Made by a program: the position numbers and the translations under genes | Shown: positions 56,501 to 64,000 of the stretch, one piece after another | How the letters are laid out: the number at the start of each line of letters is the position of its first letter | How positions within the stretch are numbered: position 1 is the stretch's first letter | From: Fidelibacterota bacterium | Lineage (GTDB): Bacteria; Pseudomonadota; Alphaproteobacteria; Rhodospirillales; Rhodospirillaceae | Assembly (NCBI GenBank): GCA_947472795.1 | Contig: CANJBL010000007.1 | Span: 62,001-126,000, forward strand | Direction: 5' to 3' | DNA length: 64,000 nucleotides | Notes under the pieces: model-generated | Seen by the model: the letters and a program-made list of their open reading frames with translations, nothing else | Database searches by the model: none | Told to the model about the DNA's origin: nothing

Positions 56501-56610
56501 GGGATTTCGGGCACAGGGGCCCGTCCGTTGTTGCGCAGATAAAATTCGACGCTTGAGGCTAGCGCGGTCGCCTTTGCAAAACCTTACCGTGGCCTCTTAA
56601 AGGACTTGCA

Positions 56611-56648
56611 TTATTACCCGGATAATATATTTACACCCGGGTAATATA
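56611..56648 (+). promoter_or_regulatory. Repeated ACCCGG-TAATATA operator candidate upstream of the DUF2239 gene
   Basis: ACCCGGATAATATA (56616-56629) and ACCCGGGTAATATA (56635-56648) are direct repeats matching at 13 of 14 bases, 19 apart. The outer parts also form an inverted repeat (TATTACCCGG and CCGGGTAATA). The second copy ends 12 bases before the start codon, so a bound regulator would block transcription or initiation. The regulator is unknown. Confidence 0.6.
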
Positions 56649-56659
56649 AAGGAGTCACG

Positions 56660-57199
56660 ATGGACACGACTTATACCGCCTTCGCCAGTACTCGGCGTTT
56701 GGCTCGGGGCGGCTTGGCTGACGTGGCTGTCGCTGTGCAGACCCATGGCAGTGGCGGCGTGCTGGTGTTCGACGACGCCACGGGGCGCGTGACGGACCTG
56801 GATTTGCGCGGCACAGCGGCAGACGTAAAGGCACGTTATGCGCTGCCCTCACCCCAACGCGGACCCGGACGGCCCAAGCTCGGCGTCGTGGCGCGCGAGG
56901 TGACACTGCTGCCGCGACATTGGGAGTGGCTCGCCACGCAACCGGGCGGCGCGTCGGTGGCCCTACGCAAGCTCGTCGATGCGGCGCGTCAGCAGAGCGC
57001 GCCGGCGGATCAAAAACGCAGTGCGCAGGAAAAAGCCTATCGCTTCATGTCGGCCATGGCCGGCAATGAACAAGGATTTGAAGAAGCGACACGCGCTTTG
57101 TTCGCAGGCGATGCAGCGCGCATCCGTGCGCAGATGAGCACATGGCCGGGCGATGTGCGGGATTACACGTTGTCGCTGGCGGACGGCGCTTTTCTTTAA
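56660..57199 (+). CDS. DUF2239 family protein
   Basis: A 179-residue cytoplasmic protein of the DUF2239 family (for example VVAREVTLLPRHWEWLATQP and AYRFMSAMAGNEQGFEEATR). Function is unknown. AAAGGAG lies before the ATG, and paired ACCCGG repeats sit directly upstream. Its stop overlaps that of the convergent SRPBCC gene by four bases. Confidence 0.88.
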   Translation: MDTTYTAFASTRRLARGGLADVAVAVQTHGSGGVLVFDDATGRVTDLDLRGTAADVKARYALPSPQRGPGRPKLGVVAREVTLLPRHWEWLATQPGGASVALRKLVDAARQQSAPADQKRSAQEKAYRFMSAMAGNEQGFEEATRALFAGDAARIRAQMSTWPGDVRDYTLSLADGAFL

Positions 57200-57642
57200 G
57201 CCAGAGCAGTACCAAGTGAGCCCAACATCTTGGCCCACGAGTCACGGATGCGGTCCTGCATAGGCGCCCACGCCGCATCCATCTCGTGCGTCAGTGTGAG
57301 CGCGCAGCCGCCGGGTGTGGCAGCGATATCGATGATGACGCGGCTGGTGGCGCCATCCTGCACCGTGCCCCACGTGAAGACGAGACGGCGCGGCCGATCG
57401 ATCTCGAGATACGTTCCGATGTGATCTATCTCCTGACCTTGCCGGCGCACGAGGAAGGAGAAACGCCCACCGACGCGTGCGTCGATCTTGGCATGCAGCA
57501 GGTCCTCGTCGCGCACGCCGCGGCCCATCATCCACGTGCCGATCATTGCGGGATCGAGCCAGGCGTCGAAGACGCGTTCAGAGACGACCGGGAAGTTGTG
57601 TTGCACCGTGACAAGGACAGGGGGTTTGGCGGCATCGGTCAT
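57196..57642 (-). CDS. SRPBCC/AHSA1 domain protein
   Basis: A 148-residue START-like protein with the AHSA1 pattern (VSERVFDAWLDPAMIGTWMM, VGGRFSFLVRR and LTLTHEMDAAWAP). Members bind hydrophobic ligands or act as stress or regulator partners; the ligand is unknown. It is convergent with the DUF2239 gene. Confidence 0.88.
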   Translation of the reverse strand: MTDAAKPPVLVTVQHNFPVVSERVFDAWLDPAMIGTWMMGRGVRDEDLLHAKIDARVGGRFSFLVRRQGQEIDHIGTYLEIDRPRRLVFTWGTVQDGATSRVIIDIAATPGGCALTLTHEMDAAWAPMQDRIRDSWAKMLGSLGTALA

Positions 57643-57767
57643 AAGCGCACCTCTTTTGGCTTCTAAGAGCCTGAAATCATAAGAAAGCCGCCCAGGATAT
57701 CAACTTGCTGTGGGTTGTGCCCTCCGTTAAAGTCCGCCTCTTTCGCAGGGTCGCCCCGGGGGTATTC

Positions 57768-58373
57768 ATGGGCAAAGCGGCAAAGGGTAAGGCCAGCAAA
57801 GCCCGCCGCGCGGTTAACGCGCGGCTTAAAATTATTGCGGCCTTCCGCCGCACCAAGGGCAAGGCCGCCGACGCAACGCCGACCAAACTGGGCACCAAGC
57901 CCCTGGTCGGCATCATCATGGGCAGCATCTCGGATTGGGAGACCATGCGGCACGCGGCGCAGCTGCTGGCCGAGTTGAACGTGCCCTTCGAAGCGCAAGT
58001 GGTCTCGGCGCATCGCACGCCTCAACGTCTCTACAAATATGCAGCCGCCGCTGAAGCCGCTGGTTTGCGCGTCATCATCGCGGGCGCCGGCGGCGCTGCC
58101 CACCTGCCCGGCATGACAGCGGCAATTACCAAGCTTCCGGTGCTGGGCGTGCCGGTGGAAAGCAAAACCTTGAAGGGGCTCGACAGCCTGCTCTCCATTG
58201 CACAGATGCCGGCTGGGATTCCTGTCGGCACGCTCGCGATTGGAAAAGCGGGCGCCAAGAATGCCGCGCTATTTGCAGCGGCGATTTTAGCGCTCAACGA
58301 TAAGGCGCTGTCCAAGCGGTTGGGATTTTGGCGCAGCGCGCAGACTGAGTCCGTGAGCAAGAAGCCCGCTTAA
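57768..58373 (+). CDS. purE: N5-carboxyaminoimidazole ribonucleotide mutase
   Basis: Rearranges N5-CAIR to CAIR in purine synthesis. The core begins near residue 46 ([15 protein letters not shown]) and contains SAHRTP and [12 protein letters not shown] Lys/Arg/Ala-rich extension of about 45 residues precedes it ([20 protein letters not shown]), which E. coli PurE lacks. A GGGGG run precedes the ATG at 57768. Its stop overlaps the purK start (TAATG). Confidence 0.94.
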   Translation: MGKAAKGKASKARRAVNARLKIIAAFRRTKGKAADATPTKLGTKPLVGIIMGSISDWETMRHAAQLLAELNVPFEAQVVSAHRTPQRLYKYAAAAEAAGLRVIIAGAGGAAHLPGMTAAITKLPVLGVPVESKTLKGLDSLLSIAQMPAGIPVGTLAIGKAGAKNAALFAAAILALNDKALSKRLGFWRSAQTESVSKKPA

Positions 58374-59470
58374 TGCACCGCCTTCCCTCTGGCGCGACGA
58401 TTGGAATCCTCGGCAACGGCCAGTTGGGACGCATGCTGTGCCTGGCCGCCGCAAGGCTCGGTTACCGCACCCACGTGTTCGGCCCTGACAAAGATAGTCC
58501 GGCTGAACAAGTGGCTACGGACTCCACCGTGGCGGCTTACACCGATGAAGCCGCGCTGGCGCGGTTCTCGGCCGCAGTGGATGTAGTGACTTTCGAATTC
58601 GAGAACGTGCCGGCAACAGCGGCGGCCTTTCTCACCAGCCACACCACAGTGCGTCCCTCGTGGCGCGCGCTGGAAGTGGCGCAAGACCGGATCAAAGAAA
58701 AGCAGTTCTTCGCGTCGATCAACGCTGCAACGCCGCCGTGGCACCCGGTGCACACGCGAGAGGATCTTGAAGCGGCGGTGAAGAAAATCGGCACACCTGC
58801 CGTGTTGAAGACCGCGCGCCTGGGTTACGACGGCAAAGGCCAAGCCAAGATCAAGAGCGCAAGCGATGCGGATGCCGCGTGGCAAGCCATCACGGGCGGC
58901 AAGCCTGTACCGGGCGGCGATACGTTCGCCGTGCTGGAGGGGTTTGTTGATTTTCGCTGCGAGATATCGGTGATTGCCGCGCGCGGCGTGGACGGCAGCA
59001 TTGTCTGCTTCGAGCCCTCGGAGAACGTACATACTAATCACATGCTGGACACCTCCACCGTGCCGGCACGTATCGATGCAGCGACCGCAAAGACCGCGCA
59101 GGACATTGCCATGCGTGCGATGAAGGCGCTGGACCTCGTGGGTCTGCTGGCTGTGGAAATGTTCGTGACGACCGACGGAAAGATACTGTGCAACGAAATG
59201 GCCCCTCGCCCGCACAACTCCGGTCACTGGACTCAGAACGCCTGCGGCACCGATCAGTTCGAGCAATTGATCCGTGCGGCGGCGGGATTACCACTTGTCG
59301 ACCCCGCGCGGCACTCCGACGCGGTGATGAAGAACCTTGTCGGCGAAGATATCTTCAAGATCTACACTTACCTGACCGATCCTGCCGCGCACATCCATCT
59401 TTACGGCAAGACGGAACCGCGCCCGGGCCGCAAGATGGGTCACGTCAACATCCTAAAGCCAAAAACCTGA
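58373..59470 (+). CDS. purK: N5-carboxyaminoimidazole ribonucleotide synthase
   Basis: ATP-grasp enzyme that carboxylates AIR to N5-CAIR for PurE. The 365 residues carry IGILGNGQLGRML, FEFENVP, LKTARLGYDGKGQ and EMAPRPHNSGHWT. It is translationally coupled to purE. Confidence 0.97.
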   Translation: MHRLPSGATIGILGNGQLGRMLCLAAARLGYRTHVFGPDKDSPAEQVATDSTVAAYTDEAALARFSAAVDVVTFEFENVPATAAAFLTSHTTVRPSWRALEVAQDRIKEKQFFASINAATPPWHPVHTREDLEAAVKKIGTPAVLKTARLGYDGKGQAKIKSASDADAAWQAITGGKPVPGGDTFAVLEGFVDFRCEISVIAARGVDGSIVCFEPSENVHTNHMLDTSTVPARIDAATAKTAQDIAMRAMKALDLVGLLAVEMFVTTDGKILCNEMAPRPHNSGHWTQNACGTDQFEQLIRAAAGLPLVDPARHSDAVMKNLVGEDIFKIYTYLTDPAAHIHLYGKTEPRPGRKMGHVNILKPKT

Positions 59471-59581
59471 TAGCCGTGGGCGTCGGAGCTTTCTAAGCAC
59501 CATCACACGCGCCCTTGGCACCACACTCCACTTTTCTCCGCTCGTATTTTTTAGACGGATAAATATCAAGGAGGGGATGAC

Positions 59582-61264
59582 ATGAATCGGCGCGAATTGA
59601 TTCTGGCAATGATGGCGGCGGGTTTCATCCGGCCGGAGCGCGCATCAGCGCAAATCGTTCCTGCACAGCTTGTACCCCTCGCGACACCCAAGCCGATTCA
59701 TGAGAGCATTGCCGTCATCAACGGCAATGTCTGGACCATGGACGACAAGGTTCCGCGCGCGCAGGCGGTGCTGATCCAGAATGGGCGTATCACTCAGGTC
59801 GGCACCAGCGCCGACATCCGACGCGCCGCCGGCAACGTCCGCGTGATCGATGCCGGCGGACGCAGTGTATTGCCGGGGTTCAACGACTCTCACACGCATA
59901 TGGAGTTCTCGGCTTACTATTTCTCGGGACTTCAGGTTGATGTGCATACCCCGCCCTTGAAGTCGCTGCAGGAAATGTTCGCGCGCGTGCGCGAGCGTGT
60001 TGCCAAGACCAAGCCTGACAATTGGGTGCTCGCGCGCGGGTCCTTCAACATCCATCAGCATGTCACTGAACAGCGCTGGCCGACCCGCCAGGAACTGGAT
60101 GCCATCAGCACCGTGCATCCCATCATCATCCTGGGCGGTATGCATGGCTGGTCCATGAACTCGCTGGCCTTCAGCCGCCTGGGCCTCTTTGACCCTCTGC
60201 AAGCCGATTCCTTGCGTTGGCGCGACGGGCGCAGACGCATGGGCAGTGATGTGGCGCGCGATGCCGACGGCAAGCCCACGGGCATGGTGACCGAAACATT
60301 CGACCTGTTGCCGGAGAACGCTCATAGCTTTGAAGAGAAGTGTGAGGCGATCCGCACCCAGATCGTGCCGCAGTTTGTGGCCAAGGGTATTACCTCGACC
60401 TCGACCATTCCGCTTTTTGACGATGACGTGCGCGTCTGCCAGCGCCTCTATTCCGAAGGCGCTTTGCCCATGCGCGTGAAGACCTACCCGGTCGTGCCGT
60501 TCAAGATGGGCCTGGAGGAAGTGCTGCACGGCGGCATGCTGCCGGGCTTTGGCGACGAAATGCTCACTTACGGCGGCATCAAACTGTTCGTGGCCGGAGC
60601 TGGATACAATGCGACTTTACAGCGCGTGACCGACTATCACTGGAATCAGGACGACCTGAATGATGCGGTGCTGCGTGCTCACGACGCGGGCTTGCATATG
60701 CTGCTGCACCAGGCCGGCGCCAGCCTTCCAAGGTGCCTGGAAGCTGTCGAGCGTGCGCAAATGCATTCACGGCGTCAGTTGCGTCACCGCTTGGAGCACT
60801 ACGGCAGCCTCACTGACGAAGAAATGGTGCGCGTGAAACAGCTGGGCATGCGGGTGTCGATCACTGCGCCGACAGAAGCGAGCGATGGCCCTTCCGCCGC
60901 TAAGTTTCCGCGCTACCGCGCAATGATCGACGCTGGATTGAAACCGGTTTCGATCAGCGATTCCACCGGGACGGTGCCGACCTTCAGTCCCTTAGCGGGC
61001 ATTGCCGGGCTTGTCGCGAAACAAAGCGACGGCGGATCGGCCCCGGAAGGACAGGCCGTGACGGTTGAGGAAGCTGTGCGGATGTGGACGCTATGGGCAG
61101 CCGAGTCCGTGCACGAGGACGATGTGAAGGGCTCACTTACACCAGGCAAATTCGGAGACGTCGTCATTCTTGACCAGAACATCGAGCACGTCTCAGGACG
61201 AGACCTGTTCAAGGTTGGGGTGCGTTCGACAATCCTGGGCGGGCGGACTGTCTATGGCGCGTGA
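59582..61264 (+). CDS. YtcJ-type amidohydrolase
   Basis: A 560-residue member of the Amidohydro_3 family. The N-terminus has a Tat-like signal (MNRRELILAMMAAGFI, cleavage near ASA/QIV), so it is probably periplasmic. The metal motif is NDSHTHMEFS, with later ligands in LLHQAGAS, HRLEHYGSL and SDSTGTVP. A C-terminal beta sandwich holds LTPGKFGDVVILDQNI. The substrate is unknown. It converges with a TonB receptor gene that might import its substrate. GGAGG precedes the ATG. Confidence 0.88.
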   Translation: MNRRELILAMMAAGFIRPERASAQIVPAQLVPLATPKPIHESIAVINGNVWTMDDKVPRAQAVLIQNGRITQVGTSADIRRAAGNVRVIDAGGRSVLPGFNDSHTHMEFSAYYFSGLQVDVHTPPLKSLQEMFARVRERVAKTKPDNWVLARGSFNIHQHVTEQRWPTRQELDAISTVHPIIILGGMHGWSMNSLAFSRLGLFDPLQADSLRWRDGRRRMGSDVARDADGKPTGMVTETFDLLPENAHSFEEKCEAIRTQIVPQFVAKGITSTSTIPLFDDDVRVCQRLYSEGALPMRVKTYPVVPFKMGLEEVLHGGMLPGFGDEMLTYGGIKLFVAGAGYNATLQRVTDYHWNQDDLNDAVLRAHDAGLHMLLHQAGASLPRCLEAVERAQMHSRRQLRHRLEHYGSLTDEEMVRVKQLGMRVSITAPTEASDGPSAAKFPRYRAMIDAGLKPVSISDSTGTVPTFSPLAGIAGLVAKQSDGGSAPEGQAVTVEEAVRMWTLWAAESVHEDDVKGSLTPGKFGDVVILDQNIEHVSGRDLFKVGVRSTILGGRTVYGA

Positions 61265-61272
61265 TATTTTTT

Positions 61273-61320
61273 GAGCATGTTCTTATCGGAAAACCGCCAC
61301 CACTTTTCCGGAACATGCTC
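61273..61320. repeat. 48-base palindromic element between convergent genes
   Basis: GAGCATGTTC (61273-61282) pairs with GAACATGCTC (61311-61320), and CGGAAAA with TTTTCCG inside, forming a long hairpin. It closely resembles a palindrome dispersed in alphaproteobacterial genomes (the GAGCATG...CATGCTC type with GGAAAA/TTTTCC). It sits exactly between the amidohydrolase and receptor stops and probably works as a bidirectional terminator or mRNA end. Confidence 0.8.
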
Positions 61321-63830
61321 TAGTTGGTCCAGCGCAGGTTGACGCCAATGGTGCGCGGGCGTAGCGGCGTCACCTGCGTGATGTGGCCAAGCGAAAAGGG
61401 ATTGCCGAAGGCGTATGTGTTGGACGATTGATCCAGCACGTTGTTCACGTAGAGCGCGACGCGCAGACGGCCGCGCTCTACGCCGATGCGCGTATTCAAC
61501 GACAGATAGCTTTGCGCCCCGCCCTCTGTTGTGATGCCGTTGGTAAGCCGTGCGGGGCCGACAAAATCGCCTTTGAGATTGGCAAAGCCCGAGAGGTCCG
61601 CCGAGATGGGATACTCGTATTGCGCGGCCATCGTGCCTGAGAACTTTGGTACCACCGGCAAACGGTTGGCGCTGATAGCCGCAGCTAGCGCGCTGTTTTC
61701 ATCGAGCTTGGGATTGCTCCATGAAAGATTGGTCATCACCGTAAAGTGGTCGGTGGGTGCAAAGATCGTCTCGACCTCGAAGCCTGGATTGCGCACCCGA
61801 CCGATATTGGCGGTAAAAGACATGCCGTTGAGGCGTGTGAGGTCGGCCTGCATATTGCTCCAGACCGCGTAGAACGCCGACGCATTGACCATGAAGGATT
61901 GGCCCAGCACCAACGACTTCACGCCCGCCTGAAAGTTCCAAAGGCGGTCTGAATCGAAGTTTGACACCGTCAGCGTGGTATTTCGCCGCCGGGTGGGCGT
62001 GGACACGCGGCTGTCGATGTTGATCCCTCCCAGGCGAAAACCCTGCGCCGCCTCGGCGTAAAGCAAGGTGCTGGCATCGAGCTTATAGGAGACAGATGCC
62101 TTGGGCGTGAAACCGTTCTTGGCGTTGAAGCCCACGGCTTCCGACGGGCCGACGTCAATTAATTCGGAATTGTTGGCGCTGGCATTGAGCACACCGCGAT
62201 AAACGCGCAAGCCGGCTGTGAGTGAAATCTTGGGCGTCAGTGCGAAGGTGCCTTCGCCGAAGGCGGCGTACTCGCTGCCGGTGTCACGGCGACTCTTGGA
62301 ATAAAAAATACCATCAAGCAGCAGTGGCTGACCTGGAACCTGCGGCGGCGGCGCGCCGGGCGGCGCGGGATGCTCATTGAGAAAACGCAGACGAATGGTG
62401 GAATTGGCATAGCGGCGCGAAAAGAACACGCCTGCCAGCCACTCAAAGCGCGTACCGGGAGTGGAGACCAGGCGCGTTTCGTGATTGACCGTTTCATAGG
62501 AAGCTTCTTGCGCGAAAGTCGTGGCCTCGATGGGTAGATTGGTGAGAATGGGTAACGCGAGGGACGCATCGAAATTGCCGCGCACATCCTGAGACAGCCA
62601 CGCCGTCGAGGACGTCAGGTCGGCCCAACCGAGATCACCGACGATGGCGAAGTTGGCGTCTAGGAAGCGGTTTTGATTGGGCTCACGCACAAGATTGCCG
62701 CGCGTGAACTTCGGCATGGCTTCGTCGTAGTACTGCGTGTCCTTGGCGCGGATGGATTGATAGACAATGCCGGCACGCACCAGCCAATCCTGCGAGAGGC
62801 GTAAACGTGTCGTGACGCGCCCGCCGGTCGTTTCGGTGATATTGGCGTTGTTGATGCCAATGTTGGTGTCATTGATGTAGCCGCCGTCATGACGGGCGTA
62901 GGCGACGGCCCGCACGGCCATCTTGTCGCTGATCAGCGGCACATTGAGCATGCCTTCGACGAATCCCGATGTTCCTGTCGAGCCCGCCAGTGAACCATCG
63001 ACGATAGCTTCAGACTCGAAATCCCCGAAGACCGGCAGCTTGGTGATAATGCGCATCAAGCCGCCGATGGGTCCCGCTCCATACAGCGTGCCTTGCGGAC
63101 CACGGATGATTTCAACGCGTTCGACATCAAAGAGCTGCAGATTGGGATCGGGTGAATTGAACGTGGCGCGGGTCTCATCGATATAGACACCCACGGCAGC
63201 CTGGGTGTTGCCGGTGAAGGCGCCATCCGAAAGACCGCGCACGAACATCTTCTCTTTGCCCGCACCCTGGTTCGATGTGGAGACGGCCGCCGCCAAGGAG
63301 GCCGCGTCGCTGGGCGAATAGAGGCCGAAGTCCGAGAGCCGCGTGCTGGTGACCACGGCGACGGACAGCGGCACACGCTGTAAGGACACCGGGCGTTTGG
63401 AAGCCGTAACGGTGATCTCCTCCACCAGCGGCAGCGTGAGCGGCACGACCGCGGCCCGCTGACGGAGTTCTTGTGGTGCGGCCGTCTCGCGCGCCAGCGG
63501 CATGGGGTAGATGCGGTAGGTTTGCGGATCGACCATATCGAAGGCGAGCCCGCTACCTTCGAGGATACGCTCGAGGGCAGCAGCAACCGTTGCAGGGCCT
63601 ACAAGTTCACGGCTGGTTTTGTTGGCGAGATCCACACCTGCCAAGCCAATGGAGATATCGGCTTGCGTGGCCAGCGTCACGAGGGCGCGGCTTAATGGCT
63701 CGGCATCGATGTTGAAGGTTCGGGTCTCGGCGGCCAAAGCATCGGGCGCGAGAAAAGCAGACGATAGAAAAGTACTGGCGCACAGAAACGACAAAAGCGC
63801 GGTGAGATACCGCGCCTTCTTCCCGCGCAT
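61320..63830 (-). CDS. TonB-dependent receptor with STN signalling domain
   Basis: An 836-residue receptor: a signal peptide (MRGKKARYLTALLSFLC...), a secretin/TonB N-terminal short domain (STN, about 35-110, with FNIDAEPLSRALVTLATQAD), a plug (about 130-260) and a barrel ending in NLRWTN. STN receptors usually signal through FecR to an ECF sigma factor; the probable FecR tail lies just upstream. The ligand is unknown. An upstream ATG at 63872 would add 14 residues; 63830 was chosen for the signal peptide. Confidence 0.9.
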   Translation of the reverse strand: MRGKKARYLTALLSFLCASTFLSSAFLAPDALAAETRTFNIDAEPLSRALVTLATQADISIGLAGVDLANKTSRELVGPATVAAALERILEGSGLAFDMVDPQTYRIYPMPLARETAAPQELRQRAAVVPLTLPLVEEITVTASKRPVSLQRVPLSVAVVTSTRLSDFGLYSPSDAASLAAAVSTSNQGAGKEKMFVRGLSDGAFTGNTQAAVGVYIDETRATFNSPDPNLQLFDVERVEIIRGPQGTLYGAGPIGGLMRIITKLPVFGDFESEAIVDGSLAGSTGTSGFVEGMLNVPLISDKMAVRAVAYARHDGGYINDTNIGINNANITETTGGRVTTRLRLSQDWLVRAGIVYQSIRAKDTQYYDEAMPKFTRGNLVREPNQNRFLDANFAIVGDLGWADLTSSTAWLSQDVRGNFDASLALPILTNLPIEATTFAQEASYETVNHETRLVSTPGTRFEWLAGVFFSRRYANSTIRLRFLNEHPAPPGAPPPQVPGQPLLLDGIFYSKSRRDTGSEYAAFGEGTFALTPKISLTAGLRVYRGVLNASANNSELIDVGPSEAVGFNAKNGFTPKASVSYKLDASTLLYAEAAQGFRLGGINIDSRVSTPTRRRNTTLTVSNFDSDRLWNFQAGVKSLVLGQSFMVNASAFYAVWSNMQADLTRLNGMSFTANIGRVRNPGFEVETIFAPTDHFTVMTNLSWSNPKLDENSALAAAISANRLPVVPKFSGTMAAQYEYPISADLSGFANLKGDFVGPARLTNGITTEGGAQSYLSLNTRIGVERGRLRVALYVNNVLDQSSNTYAFGNPFSLGHITQVTPLRPRTIGVNLRWTN

Positions 63831-63895
63831 GAGGTGCGAGGCCCCATGACGCAGATGTACTCCCCCCAACATTCGCTATGTCAATGACTTACTGT

Positions 63896-64000
63896 TTATC
63901 TCCTTTCCAATACTAGGGCATTGCCCTGCTCTTGCACAGCGACTGGGAGGAAGGCGCCCAGGCGGCGCAGGACGCTCATTTCATCGTCAATTTTCAGCAC
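63896..64000 (-). CDS. C-terminal fragment of a probable FecR-like anti-sigma/regulator
   Basis: The last 34 codons of a gene that enters from the right edge, ending ...ALVLERR-stop. The pattern (MSVLRRLGAFLPVAVQEQG) resembles the C-terminal module of FecR-family regulators. Its place just before an STN-type TonB receptor fits that. The assignment is tentative because most of the gene lies outside the window. Confidence 0.4.
   Translation of the reverse strand: MLKIDDEMSVLRRLGAFLPVAVQEQGNALVLERR

Overview
The window is a chromosomal segment of a high-GC alphaproteobacterium. Three things point there: the order tolQRAB-pal-cpoB-tilS-ftsH-folP-glmM-thiD, the zapA-6S RNA-5-FCL locus, and several alphaproteobacterial small families (DUF1192, YdcH/DUF465, TrcR/DUF1013). 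The gene set would suit the Micropepsaceae/Rhizomicrobium neighbourhood, but the genus cannot be fixed from sequence alone. Most of it is housekeeping core; the accessory parts are at about 28.4-31.1 kb, 38-45 kb and 59.5-64 kb.

Layout. 0-6.7 kb (minus): serine synthesis (serA, serC), thiD, glmM and folP. 6.7-9.5 kb: a secreted protein of unknown function and a Sel1-repeat protein, each followed by a terminator. 9.6-18.7 kb (minus): ftsH, tilS and the Tol-Pal envelope system (cpoB, pal, tolB, tolA, tolR, tolQ). 18.8-23.8 kb (minus): ybgC, ruvB, ruvA, ruvC and yebC in a tightly overlapping chain, then a YmdB-type phosphoesterase and 5-formyl-THF cyclo-ligase. 23.8-24.6 kb: 6S RNA, zapA and a small coiled-coil gene. 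24.8-28.3 kb (plus): class I aldolase, thiE and a hybrid histidine kinase. 28.4-31.1 kb: CmcI-like, GSCFA and AT-rich dioxygenase genes with an IS3-family relic and a broken tRNA-like sequence, probably an acquired patch. 31-38 kb: epmA divergent from efp, then suhB, an Ala/Pro-rich OmpA-like protein and a MotA/MotB-like pair. 38-43 kb: a MacAB-type ABC export operon divergent from its likely YtrA-type GntR regulator. 43-45.4 kb: a TPR protein and rpmE. 45.5-49.7 kb: two paralogous membrane class III nucleotidyl cyclases, one apparently dead. 49.8-53.7 kb: a copper acquisition/delivery cluster (DUF2946, TonB receptor, SCO, PCuAC). 53.7-57.6 kb: small conserved proteins, trcR, a GGDEF-like protein, DUF2239 and an SRPBCC protein. 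57.8-64 kb: purE-purK, a YtcJ-type amidohydrolase, an STN-TonB receptor and the tail of a probable FecR-like gene.

The most unusual pattern is at gene ends. At about ten loci the bases around a stop codon are tandemly duplicated, exactly or imperfectly. Examples are the gntR gene (15 bp x2), the CmcI gene (19 bp x2), the GGDEF-like gene (17-bp period x3), thiD (12 bp x2) and serC (an in-frame echo 33 bp downstream). Some copies add in-frame backup stops and others are out of frame, so selection for backup stops alone does not explain them. The second main lead is the cyclase pair with a shared N-terminal module that I do not recognise, in which one partner has lost its metal-binding residues.
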